DNA of 64,000 nt. It comes from Martelella mediterranea (GTDB lineage Bacteria > Pseudomonadota > Alphaproteobacteria > Rhizobiales > Rhizobiaceae). The notes beneath the pieces are model-generated. The model worked only from the letters and a program-made list of their open reading frames with translations, was not told where the DNA came from and searched no databases. The stretch is taken from positions 62,001-126,000 of the forward strand of contig NZ_SMAR01000009.1 in NCBI RefSeq assembly GCF_004342225.1. The letters are read 5' to 3'. Made by a program: the position numbers and the translations under genes. Each line of letters opens with the position of its first letter. Positions within the stretch are counted from its first letter, which is position 1. Shown one piece after another: positions 17,298 to 26,349 of this stretch.

Positions 17298-18266
17298 TCA
17301 GGTCACGGTCTGGCGAGACGTGTAATTCATGATAATGGTGCCGATGATATTGACTGTCATCGTGATCACCAGAAGCGCGATCGCGGCATACATGAGAGGG
17401 CCGATCTGGTTTGCGCCGGCTTCCGGAAATGTGGAGGCCAGAAGCGATGCCAGTGTCGTTGCCGGGGCGAAGAGCGAAAGCGTAACCTGCTGCGAGTTAC
17501 CGATCAGCATGGCCAACGCCATTGTTTCACCGAGCGCGCGACCAAAACCCAGAACCAGGGATGCGAAAATGCCGCCGGATGCGGTCGGCAGGACGACCTT
17601 GCGAATGGCTTCCCACTTGGTCGTACCCATGCCGTAGGCGGCTTCCTGTACCTTCATCGGGATGGCCTTGAAGGCATCCTGAGAGATGGCCGCGACTGTC
17701 GGCAGGATCATGATGGAGAGAACGATCATGGCCGGGAACATGCCCGGACCTGCAAGCGGTGTTGAGAAGAACGGAATGAACGAGAAGTTATCGTGCAGCC
17801 AGCCTGCGATGGGGCGGATTGCCGGGATCAGAACATAGATACCCCAAAGGCCGTAAACCACGGAAGGAATGGCGGCGAGCATCTCGACGATCAGCCGGAA
17901 GACCCATGCAAGGCGGGCATTGAGGAACCCCTGCGTGAGAAAGATCGCGACAGCGACCCCAAGAGTGCCGCCGAAAAGAAGAGCCAGAAGCGAGGAGTAA
18001 AGTGTACCCCAGATCTCGGCAAGAATGCCGTATTCATTCTTGTTCGGGTTCCAGTCTACGGTGGTCAGAAACTGCAGACCATATTCACGAATGGCCGGAG
18101 CGGCCTGTCCACCAAGCTTCCAGAAAATGTAAACGAGAAGTGCGACGGTCAAAAGCCCGGCGAAAAAGGTCAGAAACCTGAAGGATTTGTCATAACCATA
18201 TTCAAATGCGGTTGGCGGTCTTGAAACGCTGCCATCCGGCAGAACGGTTTTCTGATTGTCGGCCAT
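17298..18266 (-). CDS. pstC: Phosphate ABC transporter permease PstC
   Basis: The other permease subunit of the phosphate importer. The 322-residue protein has an N-terminal cytoplasmic stretch, a first membrane segment at about 32-50 (FLTFFAGLLTVALLVYIFW) and five more, with the EAA loop KVQEAAYGMGTTKWEAIRKV. The ATG at 18266 is chosen because AGGAG stands 6 bases upstream; a TTG one codon earlier is less likely. Confidence 0.94.
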   Translation of the reverse strand: MADNQKTVLPDGSVSRPPTAFEYGYDKSFRFLTFFAGLLTVALLVYIFWKLGGQAAPAIREYGLQFLTTVDWNPNKNEYGILAEIWGTLYSSLLALLFGGTLGVAVAIFLTQGFLNARLAWVFRLIVEMLAAIPSVVYGLWGIYVLIPAIRPIAGWLHDNFSFIPFFSTPLAGPGMFPAMIVLSIMILPTVAAISQDAFKAIPMKVQEAAYGMGTTKWEAIRKVVLPTASGGIFASLVLGFGRALGETMALAMLIGNSQQVTLSLFAPATTLASLLASTFPEAGANQIGPLMYAAIALLVITMTVNIIGTIIMNYTSRQTVT

Positions 18267-18411
18267 CAAGGGCTCCTGCTAGCGGCGATCGGATCGGCTT
18301 TGCACGATCTCGTCAAAATACTGGCGATCGGGACGCCAGTTAAATTCAGGCAATTCAGAAAAGCCGGGGCGTAAAAGTTTACGCCCCGGCAGAAATTAAC
18401 AATGGCTGCGA

Positions 18412-19449
18412 TTAGCCGCCGATTTCTTCCATCGACTTCTTGTCGAGTTCGATGACGTTTTCCGGAAGCGGGATGTAGCCCAGCTTGTCGGACATCGTCT
18501 GGCCGGTGGTCAGGCCGTAGTTGATCATTTCCTTCAGAGCCTTAACAGTGGCTTCGTCCTGGCCCTGCTTGTAGAAGAGCAGCCAGGTGAAGGTGGAGAT
18601 CGGGTAGGCATTTTCGCCCTTCGGATCTGTGATGAATGCACGGTTGTGTGAATCGAATTCAGCCGAAGCAAGCGCAGCCTTACCAGCGTCAGCACCAGCC
18701 TTCACGTAGTTGCCAGCCTGGTTTTCCAGCATGGCGTAAGGCGTGTTGGTCTGCTGAGCGTAACCATACTCGATGTAGCCGATTGCGCCGGGAGTCTGCT
18801 TGATCGTAGCCGTGATGCCCTGGTTGCCCGGAGCAGCGATGAAGTTCGAAGCCTTCGGCCACGGAACCGTCTTGCCAGCGCCGACAGTGCTCTTGAAGTC
18901 GTCAGAGATAGCAGCGAGGTGGTTCGTGAAGTTGAAGCTCGTGCCGGAGGAGTCGGAGCGAACGACGACAGTAATGTCTTCGTCAGGCAGGTCGACGCCT
19001 TCGTTGGCAGCAGCGATTTCTTCGTCATTCCACTTGGTGATTTCACCGAGGAAGATCTTCGGATAAACGTCGCGCGGCAGCTTCAGGTCGGTAACGCCAT
19101 CAAGATTGAAAGCGAGAACAACTTCACCCGCTGTCATCGGCAGAAGAACAACGCCGCCGTCGATCTTGGCGATTTCTTCGTCATCCATTGCAGCGTCAGA
19201 TGCAGCGAAGTCTACAACGCGGTTGGTGAAGTCTTCGATGCCCGCACCGGAACCCTTGGACTGGTAGTTAACCTGGATACCAGACTTTTCGCTGAAATCC
19301 TTGAACCAAGCAGAGTAGAGCGGGAAGGGGAAAGATGCGCCCGAACCGGTCAGCTTAACATCCTGTGCGTGAGCAACAGTGCCGGTAACGGCCATAGCGG
19401 CAGCAACGACGGCAACCTTAGCGCCCGTGGAGAAAGTTCCGATTTTCAT
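18412..19449 (-). CDS. pstS: Periplasmic phosphate-binding protein PstS
   Basis: Captures phosphate in the periplasm and delivers it to PstCA. The 345-residue precursor has a Sec signal peptide (MKIGTFSTGAKVAVVAAAMA with cleavage after AHA, about residue 28) and the phosphate-binding loops TGSGASFPFPLYSAWF and SDSSGTSFNFTNHL. It is the first gene of pstSCAB; the pstS-pstC gap is 145 bases, where differential expression of the binding protein is often set. AAAAGGG precedes the ATG. Confidence 0.95.
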   Translation of the reverse strand: MKIGTFSTGAKVAVVAAAMAVTGTVAHAQDVKLTGSGASFPFPLYSAWFKDFSEKSGIQVNYQSKGSGAGIEDFTNRVVDFAASDAAMDDEEIAKIDGGVVLLPMTAGEVVLAFNLDGVTDLKLPRDVYPKIFLGEITKWNDEEIAAANEGVDLPDEDITVVVRSDSSGTSFNFTNHLAAISDDFKSTVGAGKTVPWPKASNFIAAPGNQGITATIKQTPGAIGYIEYGYAQQTNTPYAMLENQAGNYVKAGADAGKAALASAEFDSHNRAFITDPKGENAYPISTFTWLLFYKQGQDEATVKALKEMINYGLTTGQTMSDKLGYIPLPENVIELDKKSMEEIGG

Positions 19450-19582
19450 CAGATAGCCCTTTTGAGGTTTGGTTGAAAACGGTTTTCCCTATAACAACGA
19501 AAGTGATACAAGAATAGCAGTGTTGTAAAAATTTCACATTTCTCGGTTTTATGTCTTTTTATTTTACAAAAATATTACTTTA

Positions 19583-19600
19583 CTGTCATAAAAGTGTCAT
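19583..19600 (+). promoter_or_regulatory. PHO box (PhoB site) between pstS and the ThrE-type exporter
   Basis: CTGTCATAAAAGTGTCAT matches the PHO box (two CTGTCAT-like repeats, 11-bp period) with one difference. It lies in the 415-bp divergent gap, 134 bases from the pstS ATG and 265 from the exporter start. The direct repeats run on the plus strand, towards the exporter, whereas PHO boxes usually have the orientation of the gene they activate. On the minus strand a TAAAAT follows it by 16 bases and could be a -10 for pstS. The rest of the gap is AT-rich and holds nothing else recognisable. Confidence 0.8.
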
Positions 19601-19864
19601 ATGAGGCGTTTTACTGGTTTTGATCTGCTGTTTCCTGCAACCTTGGGTGCGTTTTTGCAAGGCTGCAACGCTGATGCGCTTTGCAAAGGTAAGGTTGAAT
19701 ATGACAGTCGCCAGCGATGGTCGTCAGCCTTTTTCGGCCGGGTCTGGTGCGAAGTGTCTGATTGATTTCGCGCATTGTCATGACAGGTGATAAGACTATC
19801 GTTGTAATCGGGTGGCATTTCCCGAAGATACCTCACGATTGTTTTCCAAAGCGAGATAAGAGCA

Positions 19865-21190
19865 TTGACTGAACTGACCTCTGATCAGGCCGGTTTTCCG
19901 GATGACGATAATCATTTTGCCGAACGGCTTGTCGCACGGCAGAGACTACTGGAAATGCAAGCGCTTACAGCGCTTGACGCTGGCAGGATACTGATGGAGA
20001 CAGGCGCAAAGTCAGCCGTTGTGCGGGATGGTATAGAGCGGGTTGCGCGCGGACTTGGCGCGCGCACTGTTGATATTCGCGTTGGCTTTGCGTCGATTTC
20101 CGTGACGCTCGGTGATGACGTTGTCACAAGCACGCATATGACAAGTGTCGGCCACCATGGTGTCAATATGCGGGTAAACCATAAGGTTCGCGAGATCTGT
20201 GCGGCGGCTGGCAAAGGTGGCCTATCGCTTGAAGAACTTCGCAGGCGGCTTTCAGAGGCGCAGCTTGCCACGGAGAAACATCACAGAATGCTCAATGTCT
20301 TTGCGGCGGGGCTGGCCTGTGCTGCTTTTGGAAGGCTTTTAGGGGCGGATGCGCCTGCATTCGTGACAACACTGCTTGCCAGCATGATCGGTCAGTATGT
20401 TCGTCTGCAAATGCTGGAGCGTCATTACAATCCCTTTGTCGTAACAGCCTTTGTGGCGTTCGCTGCTGCCTTTCTTTCCGGTGTTGGTGCAATGTTTGCC
20501 GGAAGCAGCATGATTGATACCTCCATGAGCGCTGCCGTGCTTATGCTGGTTCCTGGTGTGCCATCCATGAACGCGCAGACAGATATCATGGAAGGATTTC
20601 CCACGCTCGGCAGTGCGCGCTTTGTAACTGTCGCGATGATTCTGGTTTTTATCACCGTGGGTGTTGGCGGTGCCCATATCGCGCTTGGCGGTGGCCTTCA
20701 CGACGCGGTAAAACCCGTCCCGAACATTCTTCATCACGCATTTTTCGGGGCTGTGGCTGCCGCCGGGTTCGGCGTGCTTTTCAATTTTGGCTATCGCAAT
20801 CTTGGTTGGGCGGCGCTTGCCGGAGCGCTTGCGCTGGCCGTTCGGACCTACTGCATGTTGCGTGGCTGGCCGCTCGAAGCTGCGTCATTTGCTGCTGCTG
20901 TTGCAGTGGCGCTGGCGGTTGAGCTTTCCTACAATACACCGTTTCCTGTCCGTCGTGTTGGAAATGCCATTGCTGTGGCTGGCTGCATTCCCATGGTTCC
21001 CGGAAGTGCTGCAGCGCACTGGATCATCGGCCTTCTGGAAATTACCGTTCAGCCGCTTGATAAATCGGACCAGATGCTTGCAGCGACCACCAGCGCTGGC
21101 TTGCAGGTCATCTTTACGGTTGGCGCTATCGGTGCAGGATTGACGGCTGTATCGTCGCTTTTCAGGCGTCCTGAATTCCCTGAAAGCTGA
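19865..21190 (+). CDS. ThrE-family threonine/serine exporter
   Basis: A 441-residue membrane protein with both halves of the ThrE family fused: an N-terminal cytoplasmic domain (about 25-140, with RILMETGAKSAVVRDGIERVA and STHMTSVGHHGVNMRV) followed by about ten membrane segments, ending with the ThrE_2-like part (VRRVGNAIAVAGCIPMVPGSAA). Relatives export threonine and serine by proton exchange; the actual substrate here is unknown. The start is TTG at 19865 with a weak AAGAG upstream. A PHO box points towards it, so phosphate control is possible. Confidence 0.83.
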   Translation: MTELTSDQAGFPDDDNHFAERLVARQRLLEMQALTALDAGRILMETGAKSAVVRDGIERVARGLGARTVDIRVGFASISVTLGDDVVTSTHMTSVGHHGVNMRVNHKVREICAAAGKGGLSLEELRRRLSEAQLATEKHHRMLNVFAAGLACAAFGRLLGADAPAFVTTLLASMIGQYVRLQMLERHYNPFVVTAFVAFAAAFLSGVGAMFAGSSMIDTSMSAAVLMLVPGVPSMNAQTDIMEGFPTLGSARFVTVAMILVFITVGVGGAHIALGGGLHDAVKPVPNILHHAFFGAVAAAGFGVLFNFGYRNLGWAALAGALALAVRTYCMLRGWPLEAASFAAAVAVALAVELSYNTPFPVRRVGNAIAVAGCIPMVPGSAAAHWIIGLLEITVQPLDKSDQMLAATTSAGLQVIFTVGAIGAGLTAVSSLFRRPEFPES

Positions 21191-21194
21191 GATG

Positions 21195-21225
21195 AAAAAC
21201 GGGCGCCTCCTGGACAAGGCGCCCG
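21195..21225 (-). terminator. Intrinsic terminator after poxB
   Basis: A perfect 9-bp stem CGGGCGCCT/AGGCGCCCG with an 8-base loop, followed on the minus strand by TTTTT. It sits between the convergent exporter and poxB genes, 31 bases past the poxB stop, and may also slow plus-strand transcripts. Confidence 0.88.
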
Positions 21226-21256
21226 CCTGATATTCGTCTTTGGTTTTGCTGATGGC

Positions 21257-22978
21257 TCAGCGAAGATTGGTGCGTGTCAGCTCGAGAAGCTCGTCGCCGC
21301 GACCATTCAAGATGGCGCGCATCATGTAAAGGCTGAAGCCCTTTGCCTGCTCCATCGTGATTTGCGGCGGCATGGCCAGTTCCTGTTTCGCGGTCATGAC
21401 ATCGATCAGCACCGGACCGGGGGTGTTGAAGGCGTCATCCAGTGCTTCCGGCAATGCCTTGGCATCTTCCACATGAATACCTTTCATGCCCGCAGCTTCG
21501 GCGATTTTCGCAAAGTCAGGGCTGCTCAGGTTCGTCGAATCAGAGATGTAGCCACCCGCTTTCATCTCCATTGCGACGAAACCCAGCGAACGGTTGTGGA
21601 AGACAACAATCTTCAGCGGCAGTTTCATCTGGGTAACGGAGAGAATCTCCCCCATCATCATCGACAGACCGCCATCGCCACACATGGCAACGACCTGCCG
21701 ATCCTTGTCGAGCGCCTGCACGCCAATTGCCTGAGAAAGCGCATTGGCCATGGAGCCGTGAGCAAAAGAGCCCACAAGTCTGCGTTTGCCATTCATCTTC
21801 AGATAGCGGGCGGCCCAGACTGTTGGCGTGCCCACATCGCAGGTGAATACGGCGTCTTCACTCGCCTTCTCACTGAGCAATTTCGCGACATATTGTGGGT
21901 GGATCTGGCCGGATGCGCTTTTTTCTGTCGCCAGAGCATCCAGGCCTTCGCGTGCTTTGCCGAAGTGTTTGACTGCTTCTTCCAGAAAACGACTGCTCTT
22001 GCCCGATTTAAGCTTTGGCAGCAGCGCGCGAATGGTCGTGCCGACGTCACCCAATATACCAAGATCAACCTGCGTATGTGCGCCCATTGCTTCTGGTCGC
22101 ATATCGACCTGCGCAATTTTGGCGTCTTCGGGATAAAATGCCCGATAGGGGAAGCCTGATCCCAGAATGAGTAATGTCTCGGCATTTTCCATTGCATGAT
22201 AGCCGGAAGAAAAACCGATCAGTCCGGTCATGCCCACATCGAACTTATTATCGTAGTCGAGAAATTCTTTGCCACGCAATGCATGAACAATCGGAGACTG
22301 CAGCGCCTCGGCGAGCTCAAGCACGTCATCGCGTGCCATGGCGCAACCCGCACCGCAAAGAAGTGTCGTCTTGCTGCTGGCATTCAGCAGTTCAGCCAAT
22401 GCATCGATTTCGCTTTCCGGCGGCAGGATGGCGGGCTGTTTTGGTGTGTTCCAGCGAATTCCGGTGCCTTCCGGCATGGCCTTCAGCGCGATATCACCGG
22501 GCAGGACGATCACGGCGACACCCTTCTTGGCGATTGCCGTGCGCATCGCGACTTCCAGAATATATGGCATTTGGTCAGGCGTTGAAATGAGCTCGCAATA
22601 TACACTGCATTCGCGAAACAGTTCCTGCGGATGTGTTTCCTGAAAATAGCCGGATCCGATCTCGGAGGAGGGAATGTGAGCCGCAATAGCGAGTACTGGC
22701 GTATGGTTGCGGTTGCAATCATAAAGGCCATTGATCAGGTGGAGGTTGCCGGGGCCGCATGAGCCTGCGCAAACCGCCAGCTCGCCCGTCATATGTGCTT
22801 CTGCACCGGCGGCGAATGCGGCGGCTTCCTCGTGCCGGGTGCCCATCCACTCAAGCGTTTTCAGGCGTCCGATGCTGTCGCTTAAACCGTTGAGCGAGTC
22901 ACCCGTAACGCCCCATATCCGCTTGACCCCGGCTTCTCCGAGATAGCGGGCGATGTAATGTGCAATGCTTTCGGCCAT
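21257..22978 (-). CDS. poxB: Thiamine-diphosphate pyruvate dehydrogenase (quinone), PoxB-like
   Basis: Peripheral membrane flavoenzyme converting pyruvate to acetate and CO2 and passing electrons to ubiquinone. The 573-residue length equals E. coli PoxB (572). It has the ThDP-activating Glu in [16 protein letters not shown], the central FAD-binding domain with a GSGFPYRAF segment and the ThDP motif [11 protein letters not shown]...HN. The C-terminal lipid-binding helix of PoxB is in the expected place ([20 protein letters not shown]). The call among ThDP enzymes rests on length and these motifs; pyruvate is the likely substrate. It stands alone, with its own terminator. Confidence 0.9.
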   Translation of the reverse strand: MAESIAHYIARYLGEAGVKRIWGVTGDSLNGLSDSIGRLKTLEWMGTRHEEAAAFAAGAEAHMTGELAVCAGSCGPGNLHLINGLYDCNRNHTPVLAIAAHIPSSEIGSGYFQETHPQELFRECSVYCELISTPDQMPYILEVAMRTAIAKKGVAVIVLPGDIALKAMPEGTGIRWNTPKQPAILPPESEIDALAELLNASSKTTLLCGAGCAMARDDVLELAEALQSPIVHALRGKEFLDYDNKFDVGMTGLIGFSSGYHAMENAETLLILGSGFPYRAFYPEDAKIAQVDMRPEAMGAHTQVDLGILGDVGTTIRALLPKLKSGKSSRFLEEAVKHFGKAREGLDALATEKSASGQIHPQYVAKLLSEKASEDAVFTCDVGTPTVWAARYLKMNGKRRLVGSFAHGSMANALSQAIGVQALDKDRQVVAMCGDGGLSMMMGEILSVTQMKLPLKIVVFHNRSLGFVAMEMKAGGYISDSTNLSSPDFAKIAEAAGMKGIHVEDAKALPEALDDAFNTPGPVLIDVMTAKQELAMPPQITMEQAKGFSLYMMRAILNGRGDELLELTRTNLR

Positions 22979-23244
22979 GGATTCGCCTTTTCCTGTTTGG
23001 CAATGAAGTGGCGGACAAGGCAGAATGAAAACTCACTGCCATCCCACCTTGTTGTCGCGCCCACTTCAGCCTCGTTCATCTGGCTTGTGTGCGAGAGATC
23101 AGAACGCCGCTTTTCATGCCGGATTTTAAAGGTCGGTTCAGCATGAAGGTCTGGCTTACGAAAGAGCTTAGCAATGAAAGCAGGTGAGTTGAAGCGGTTA
23201 TAGGACAGATCGACTGGATCTGCTGTTCAGATCACGAGGCGGAC

Positions 23245-25926
23245 TTAATGAAGCTGATCCTGAAAGAGCCTGAGCCAGGGCTTTTCCTGTGCGAATTGCG
23301 CCAGTTGATCGCCTGGCATCGGTTTTGAAAACAGGTAGCCCTGAAAGATATCGCAGCCCAGTCTTTCCAATATCTCAACCTGTTCAATGGTTTCGACACC
23401 TTCCGCGATAATCTCAATGCCGAGCGAGCGTCCAATCTCGACGATTGAACCGACAAGCCGACGCTGGCGCGGGTCCGTTGTCACAGGTTGGACAAGCTGG
23501 CGATCAACCTTCAGCCGCTTGGGCGATAGCGATAAAAGGCTGGTTATCGATGCATAACCTGTACCGAAGTCATCGATCTCGATATCAATACCCATGGCGC
23601 GTATCTGTTCGGCAATTTCATCGATCTTTGCATCGGGTTCATCGAAGGAGATCGATTCGACAAACTCGAAGCTAAGGACGCCAGGTTCGAACTTATGTTC
23701 TTGAATAGCTTTTATAAGTGTTTCATCGGAAAGTCGCTGCGCTGAGAGGTTCACAGCTATGCGCGGAACGTTGACATTGTTCTCACGCCAGATCTGATGC
23801 TGGCGTGAGGCATGTTTAAGAACAGCTGAATCAATGCGTGCGATTGCACCAATGGTTTCCGCTGTTGTGATGAAAGCAGCTGGAGAGAGTATGCCGTGTT
23901 CTGGATGATTCCAGCGCACAAGCGCTTCCACACCTGCCAGTTGATGGCTTCTTGCCGTGATCTGCGGCTGATAGAATGCGAAAAACTCATCATTTTCGAG
24001 GCCTGCCAGGATCTCATCTGCAAGGCGTTTTGTATTGATTGCGGCGGTTTTCAGCGTGGCGTTGAAGATAATTGAGCGGGCTCTTCCCGCCTTTTTGGCT
24101 TCTGCCACCGCGATGCTGGCGTTAACAAGTGTATCACGCATGGCAGAGGCAGACACTTCGTCCGACCAGGCGATACCGACACTTGCGGAGACGCGGCATT
24201 GGTGAGACGCATAATGAAATGGCTTGCTGAGCGCCGTAATGATGGCTTTTGCACGCCGCGACATTTCTTCATCGTTACCGTCCCAGTGCGTGACAATGAC
24301 AAATTCGTCACCGCCAACGCGCGCGATAAAATCGCCCGGTACCGACAGGCTTGTCAGCATCCGGGCAACGTGACGCAGCATCGCGTCACCACCGGCATGG
24401 CCCAGTGTATCGTTGATTTCCTTGAAACGGTCGAGATCGATGTGAAGCGCTGCATAAGGCGGCTCCAGCGATGACGGCTCGAAGCCCGTCACGAAGGCAT
24501 CTTCGAGAAATTTACGGTTGGGGATACCTGTCAGGGTATCATGCAAGGCTGTGTGTTTCAGCCGTTTGTGAGCATCCTGCAGTGCCTGATTACGCCTGTT
24601 TGCCTCGATGTTGCTCTGCCGCAGGTCCTCCTGCAGTTGCATATCCTGCGTCACGTCAGCGTTGACACCGATCAGGTTCTGACCCTGGTTTGGTTCGAAA
24701 TAGCTGCTGCCCAGAACCCGGATAAAACGGACGGAACCGTCTTCGCGGATAATCCGGAACGTAGACTGAAAGTCCTTTTTGTCTTCGATGGATCTACTGA
24801 TATTTTCCATCTCCCTTTCACGATCTTCGGGGTGAAGGCGGGAGGCCCATTCATTAAGGTCTGGAAGATCCGCACCGTCGGGTACTTCATAGATTTCACG
24901 CATGCGGTTATCCCAGAACATATCGTGGGTTTCTACGTTGAACTCCCATACCCCGATTTTGGACGCTTGCAAGGCAATGCGCATTCTTTCCGAGAGGCTT
25001 TTCAGCTTCTTTTCGCGATCTTTCAGAACATCGAGGTTCCGCCCGCGTTCTCGCATCAGAAAGACAATGCCCCAGATCGCAAGAATGATAATCAGCCCGG
25101 TTCCGTCGATGATGACGTTCCGTTCGATAATGCGGCGAGTAGGTTCTTTCCATCCACTGGCCGGCCGTGCCGCGATTGTCCATTGCGTTTCAGCAAAGCT
25201 GATCGTCTGCTCTACCGGGAGGCCAGAAAAAGCATCAGGGTTGCCGTAAACGGCTCTGCCGCGGCTTCCGTCGGGGTTTTGAACCGCAACGCCAACTGTG
25301 AGATCGCTCGTATCAGCGATCCAGTTGCTCTCAGAGAAGAGCCTTTCGAGGTCAATGATGGCGGACATCAGGCCCCACGCATTCGCTGTGTCCGAAGTGT
25401 AGAGCGGTACGAAGACGAGGAGGGCTGCACCACCTTGAACAAGGTCAATGGGGCCATCGACCATGGCTGATTTGGTGGTCAGGGCCTTCTTGATGACGGT
25501 AAGCTGGTTTGGGTGGTCTTTGTAATTGAGGCCGAGCGCATCCTCATTCTTTTCCAAAGGGTAGACAATCTGGATTTTAAGATCGCGCGCAAGTGCCAGG
25601 CTTTTAACAATATCGGTGTGCCGCAAGAGATCGTCGGCGCGGGCATTAAAAGTTTGCGCGCTGATATCGGGTTCCTGTGCGACTGTTGCGCCAAGGCCTT
25701 CAACAAGACTCACCAAGCTTGAAATTTCACCTGTCAGACGCGTTGCTTTCAAAGAAAGCCTTTCGGCAGTCTGCAGCCTGAGATTTGCAAGGTAATTGGA
25801 GCGTACCTGATGGTTCGCGGCATAGACGGAAGCAATCACGAGAAGCGTGGCCAGCAGTGCCAACACATCTCCCAGTGTTATGCGCCGCTTTTTAGCGAAA
25901 GCTTGTGTTTCACTTTCCCTTGCCAT
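23245..25926 (-). CDS. CHASE-PAS-GGDEF-EAL cyclic-di-GMP turnover protein
   Basis: An 893-residue inner-membrane signalling protein. Order: membrane segment 18-37; periplasmic CHASE-type sensor domain about 75-250; second membrane segment 270-292; PAS/PAC domain about 310-430 (VWEFNVETHDMFWDNRMREIY, REDGSVRFIRV); GGDEF domain 460-620 with intact VGGDEF (538-542); EAL domain 640-885 with VEALVRW (667-669), the DDFGTGYAS loop and EGVET. Both catalytic motifs look functional, so it could make or degrade c-di-GMP depending on the signal bound outside. AGAGGT precedes the ATG. It seems monocistronic. Effect on motility or biofilm cannot be deduced. Confidence 0.92.
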   Translation of the reverse strand: MARESETQAFAKKRRITLGDVLALLATLLVIASVYAANHQVRSNYLANLRLQTAERLSLKATRLTGEISSLVSLVEGLGATVAQEPDISAQTFNARADDLLRHTDIVKSLALARDLKIQIVYPLEKNEDALGLNYKDHPNQLTVIKKALTTKSAMVDGPIDLVQGGAALLVFVPLYTSDTANAWGLMSAIIDLERLFSESNWIADTSDLTVGVAVQNPDGSRGRAVYGNPDAFSGLPVEQTISFAETQWTIAARPASGWKEPTRRIIERNVIIDGTGLIIILAIWGIVFLMRERGRNLDVLKDREKKLKSLSERMRIALQASKIGVWEFNVETHDMFWDNRMREIYEVPDGADLPDLNEWASRLHPEDREREMENISRSIEDKKDFQSTFRIIREDGSVRFIRVLGSSYFEPNQGQNLIGVNADVTQDMQLQEDLRQSNIEANRRNQALQDAHKRLKHTALHDTLTGIPNRKFLEDAFVTGFEPSSLEPPYAALHIDLDRFKEINDTLGHAGGDAMLRHVARMLTSLSVPGDFIARVGGDEFVIVTHWDGNDEEMSRRAKAIITALSKPFHYASHQCRVSASVGIAWSDEVSASAMRDTLVNASIAVAEAKKAGRARSIIFNATLKTAAINTKRLADEILAGLENDEFFAFYQPQITARSHQLAGVEALVRWNHPEHGILSPAAFITTAETIGAIARIDSAVLKHASRQHQIWRENNVNVPRIAVNLSAQRLSDETLIKAIQEHKFEPGVLSFEFVESISFDEPDAKIDEIAEQIRAMGIDIEIDDFGTGYASITSLLSLSPKRLKVDRQLVQPVTTDPRQRRLVGSIVEIGRSLGIEIIAEGVETIEQVEILERLGCDIFQGYLFSKPMPGDQLAQFAQEKPWLRLFQDQLH

Positions 25927-25975
25927 TTCACCTCTTTTAGGCGCCGTATGTTTATATCAGGATAATGCCTGTAAC

Positions 25976-26150
25976 CATTCATAATTGAATGCATTTCAAT
26001 TTCAACACGAAATGTATTGTTTTAACTAATGAATATTGTTTTTTATTTTATGTTTCTAATTTATTTTTAAATATAACAACAATTTATATTTATTTTTTTT
26101 GATTTTTTGAACTGCCGTATGGATTCTCAATTAAAAATGGATTTATCTTT
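25976..26150. other. Very AT-rich intergenic stretch
   Basis: Within the 423-bp gap between the GGDEF-EAL gene (starting at 25926) and the end of preA, this part is extremely AT-rich; 26041-26100 has only four G or C bases. It lies 50-220 bases upstream of the GGDEF-EAL gene. No gene is seen. It could be a strong promoter region or a target of an AT-binding silencer of the MucR/Ros type. Confidence 0.6.
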
Positions 26151-26281
26151 TTGTGCAATTTTAAGGGGTGGTCTCGCGCTTGCTTTTGGTCACATTTAAC
26201 GCGGGCCTTTGGGAGGATTCCGGAGATAGATGGTTCATTTCACAAAAGCAACTTGATTTGCGTCGCCTTGGCTACACCGAT

Positions 26282-26309
26282 AAAAACCGCTCCCGTTGAC
26301 GGGGGCGGT
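26282..26309 (-). terminator. Intrinsic terminator after preA
   Basis: The stem ACCGCCCCCG/CGGGAGCGGT (one mismatch), TCAA loop, is followed on the minus strand by TTTTTA. It lies about 40 bases past the preA stop. Confidence 0.85.
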
Positions 26310-26349
26310 CATCTTCAAATCATACTCGCTATTGATGAAGGTGCAGAAT

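Noticed and set aside
19699-19713. Single CTGTCAT half site on the minus strand nearer the exporter
   Set aside because: No second repeat at the required 11-bp distance.
19597-19836. 79-codon minus-strand open frame between pstS and the exporter gene
   Set aside because: No recognisable protein, no ribosome site, and it overlaps the PHO-box promoter region.
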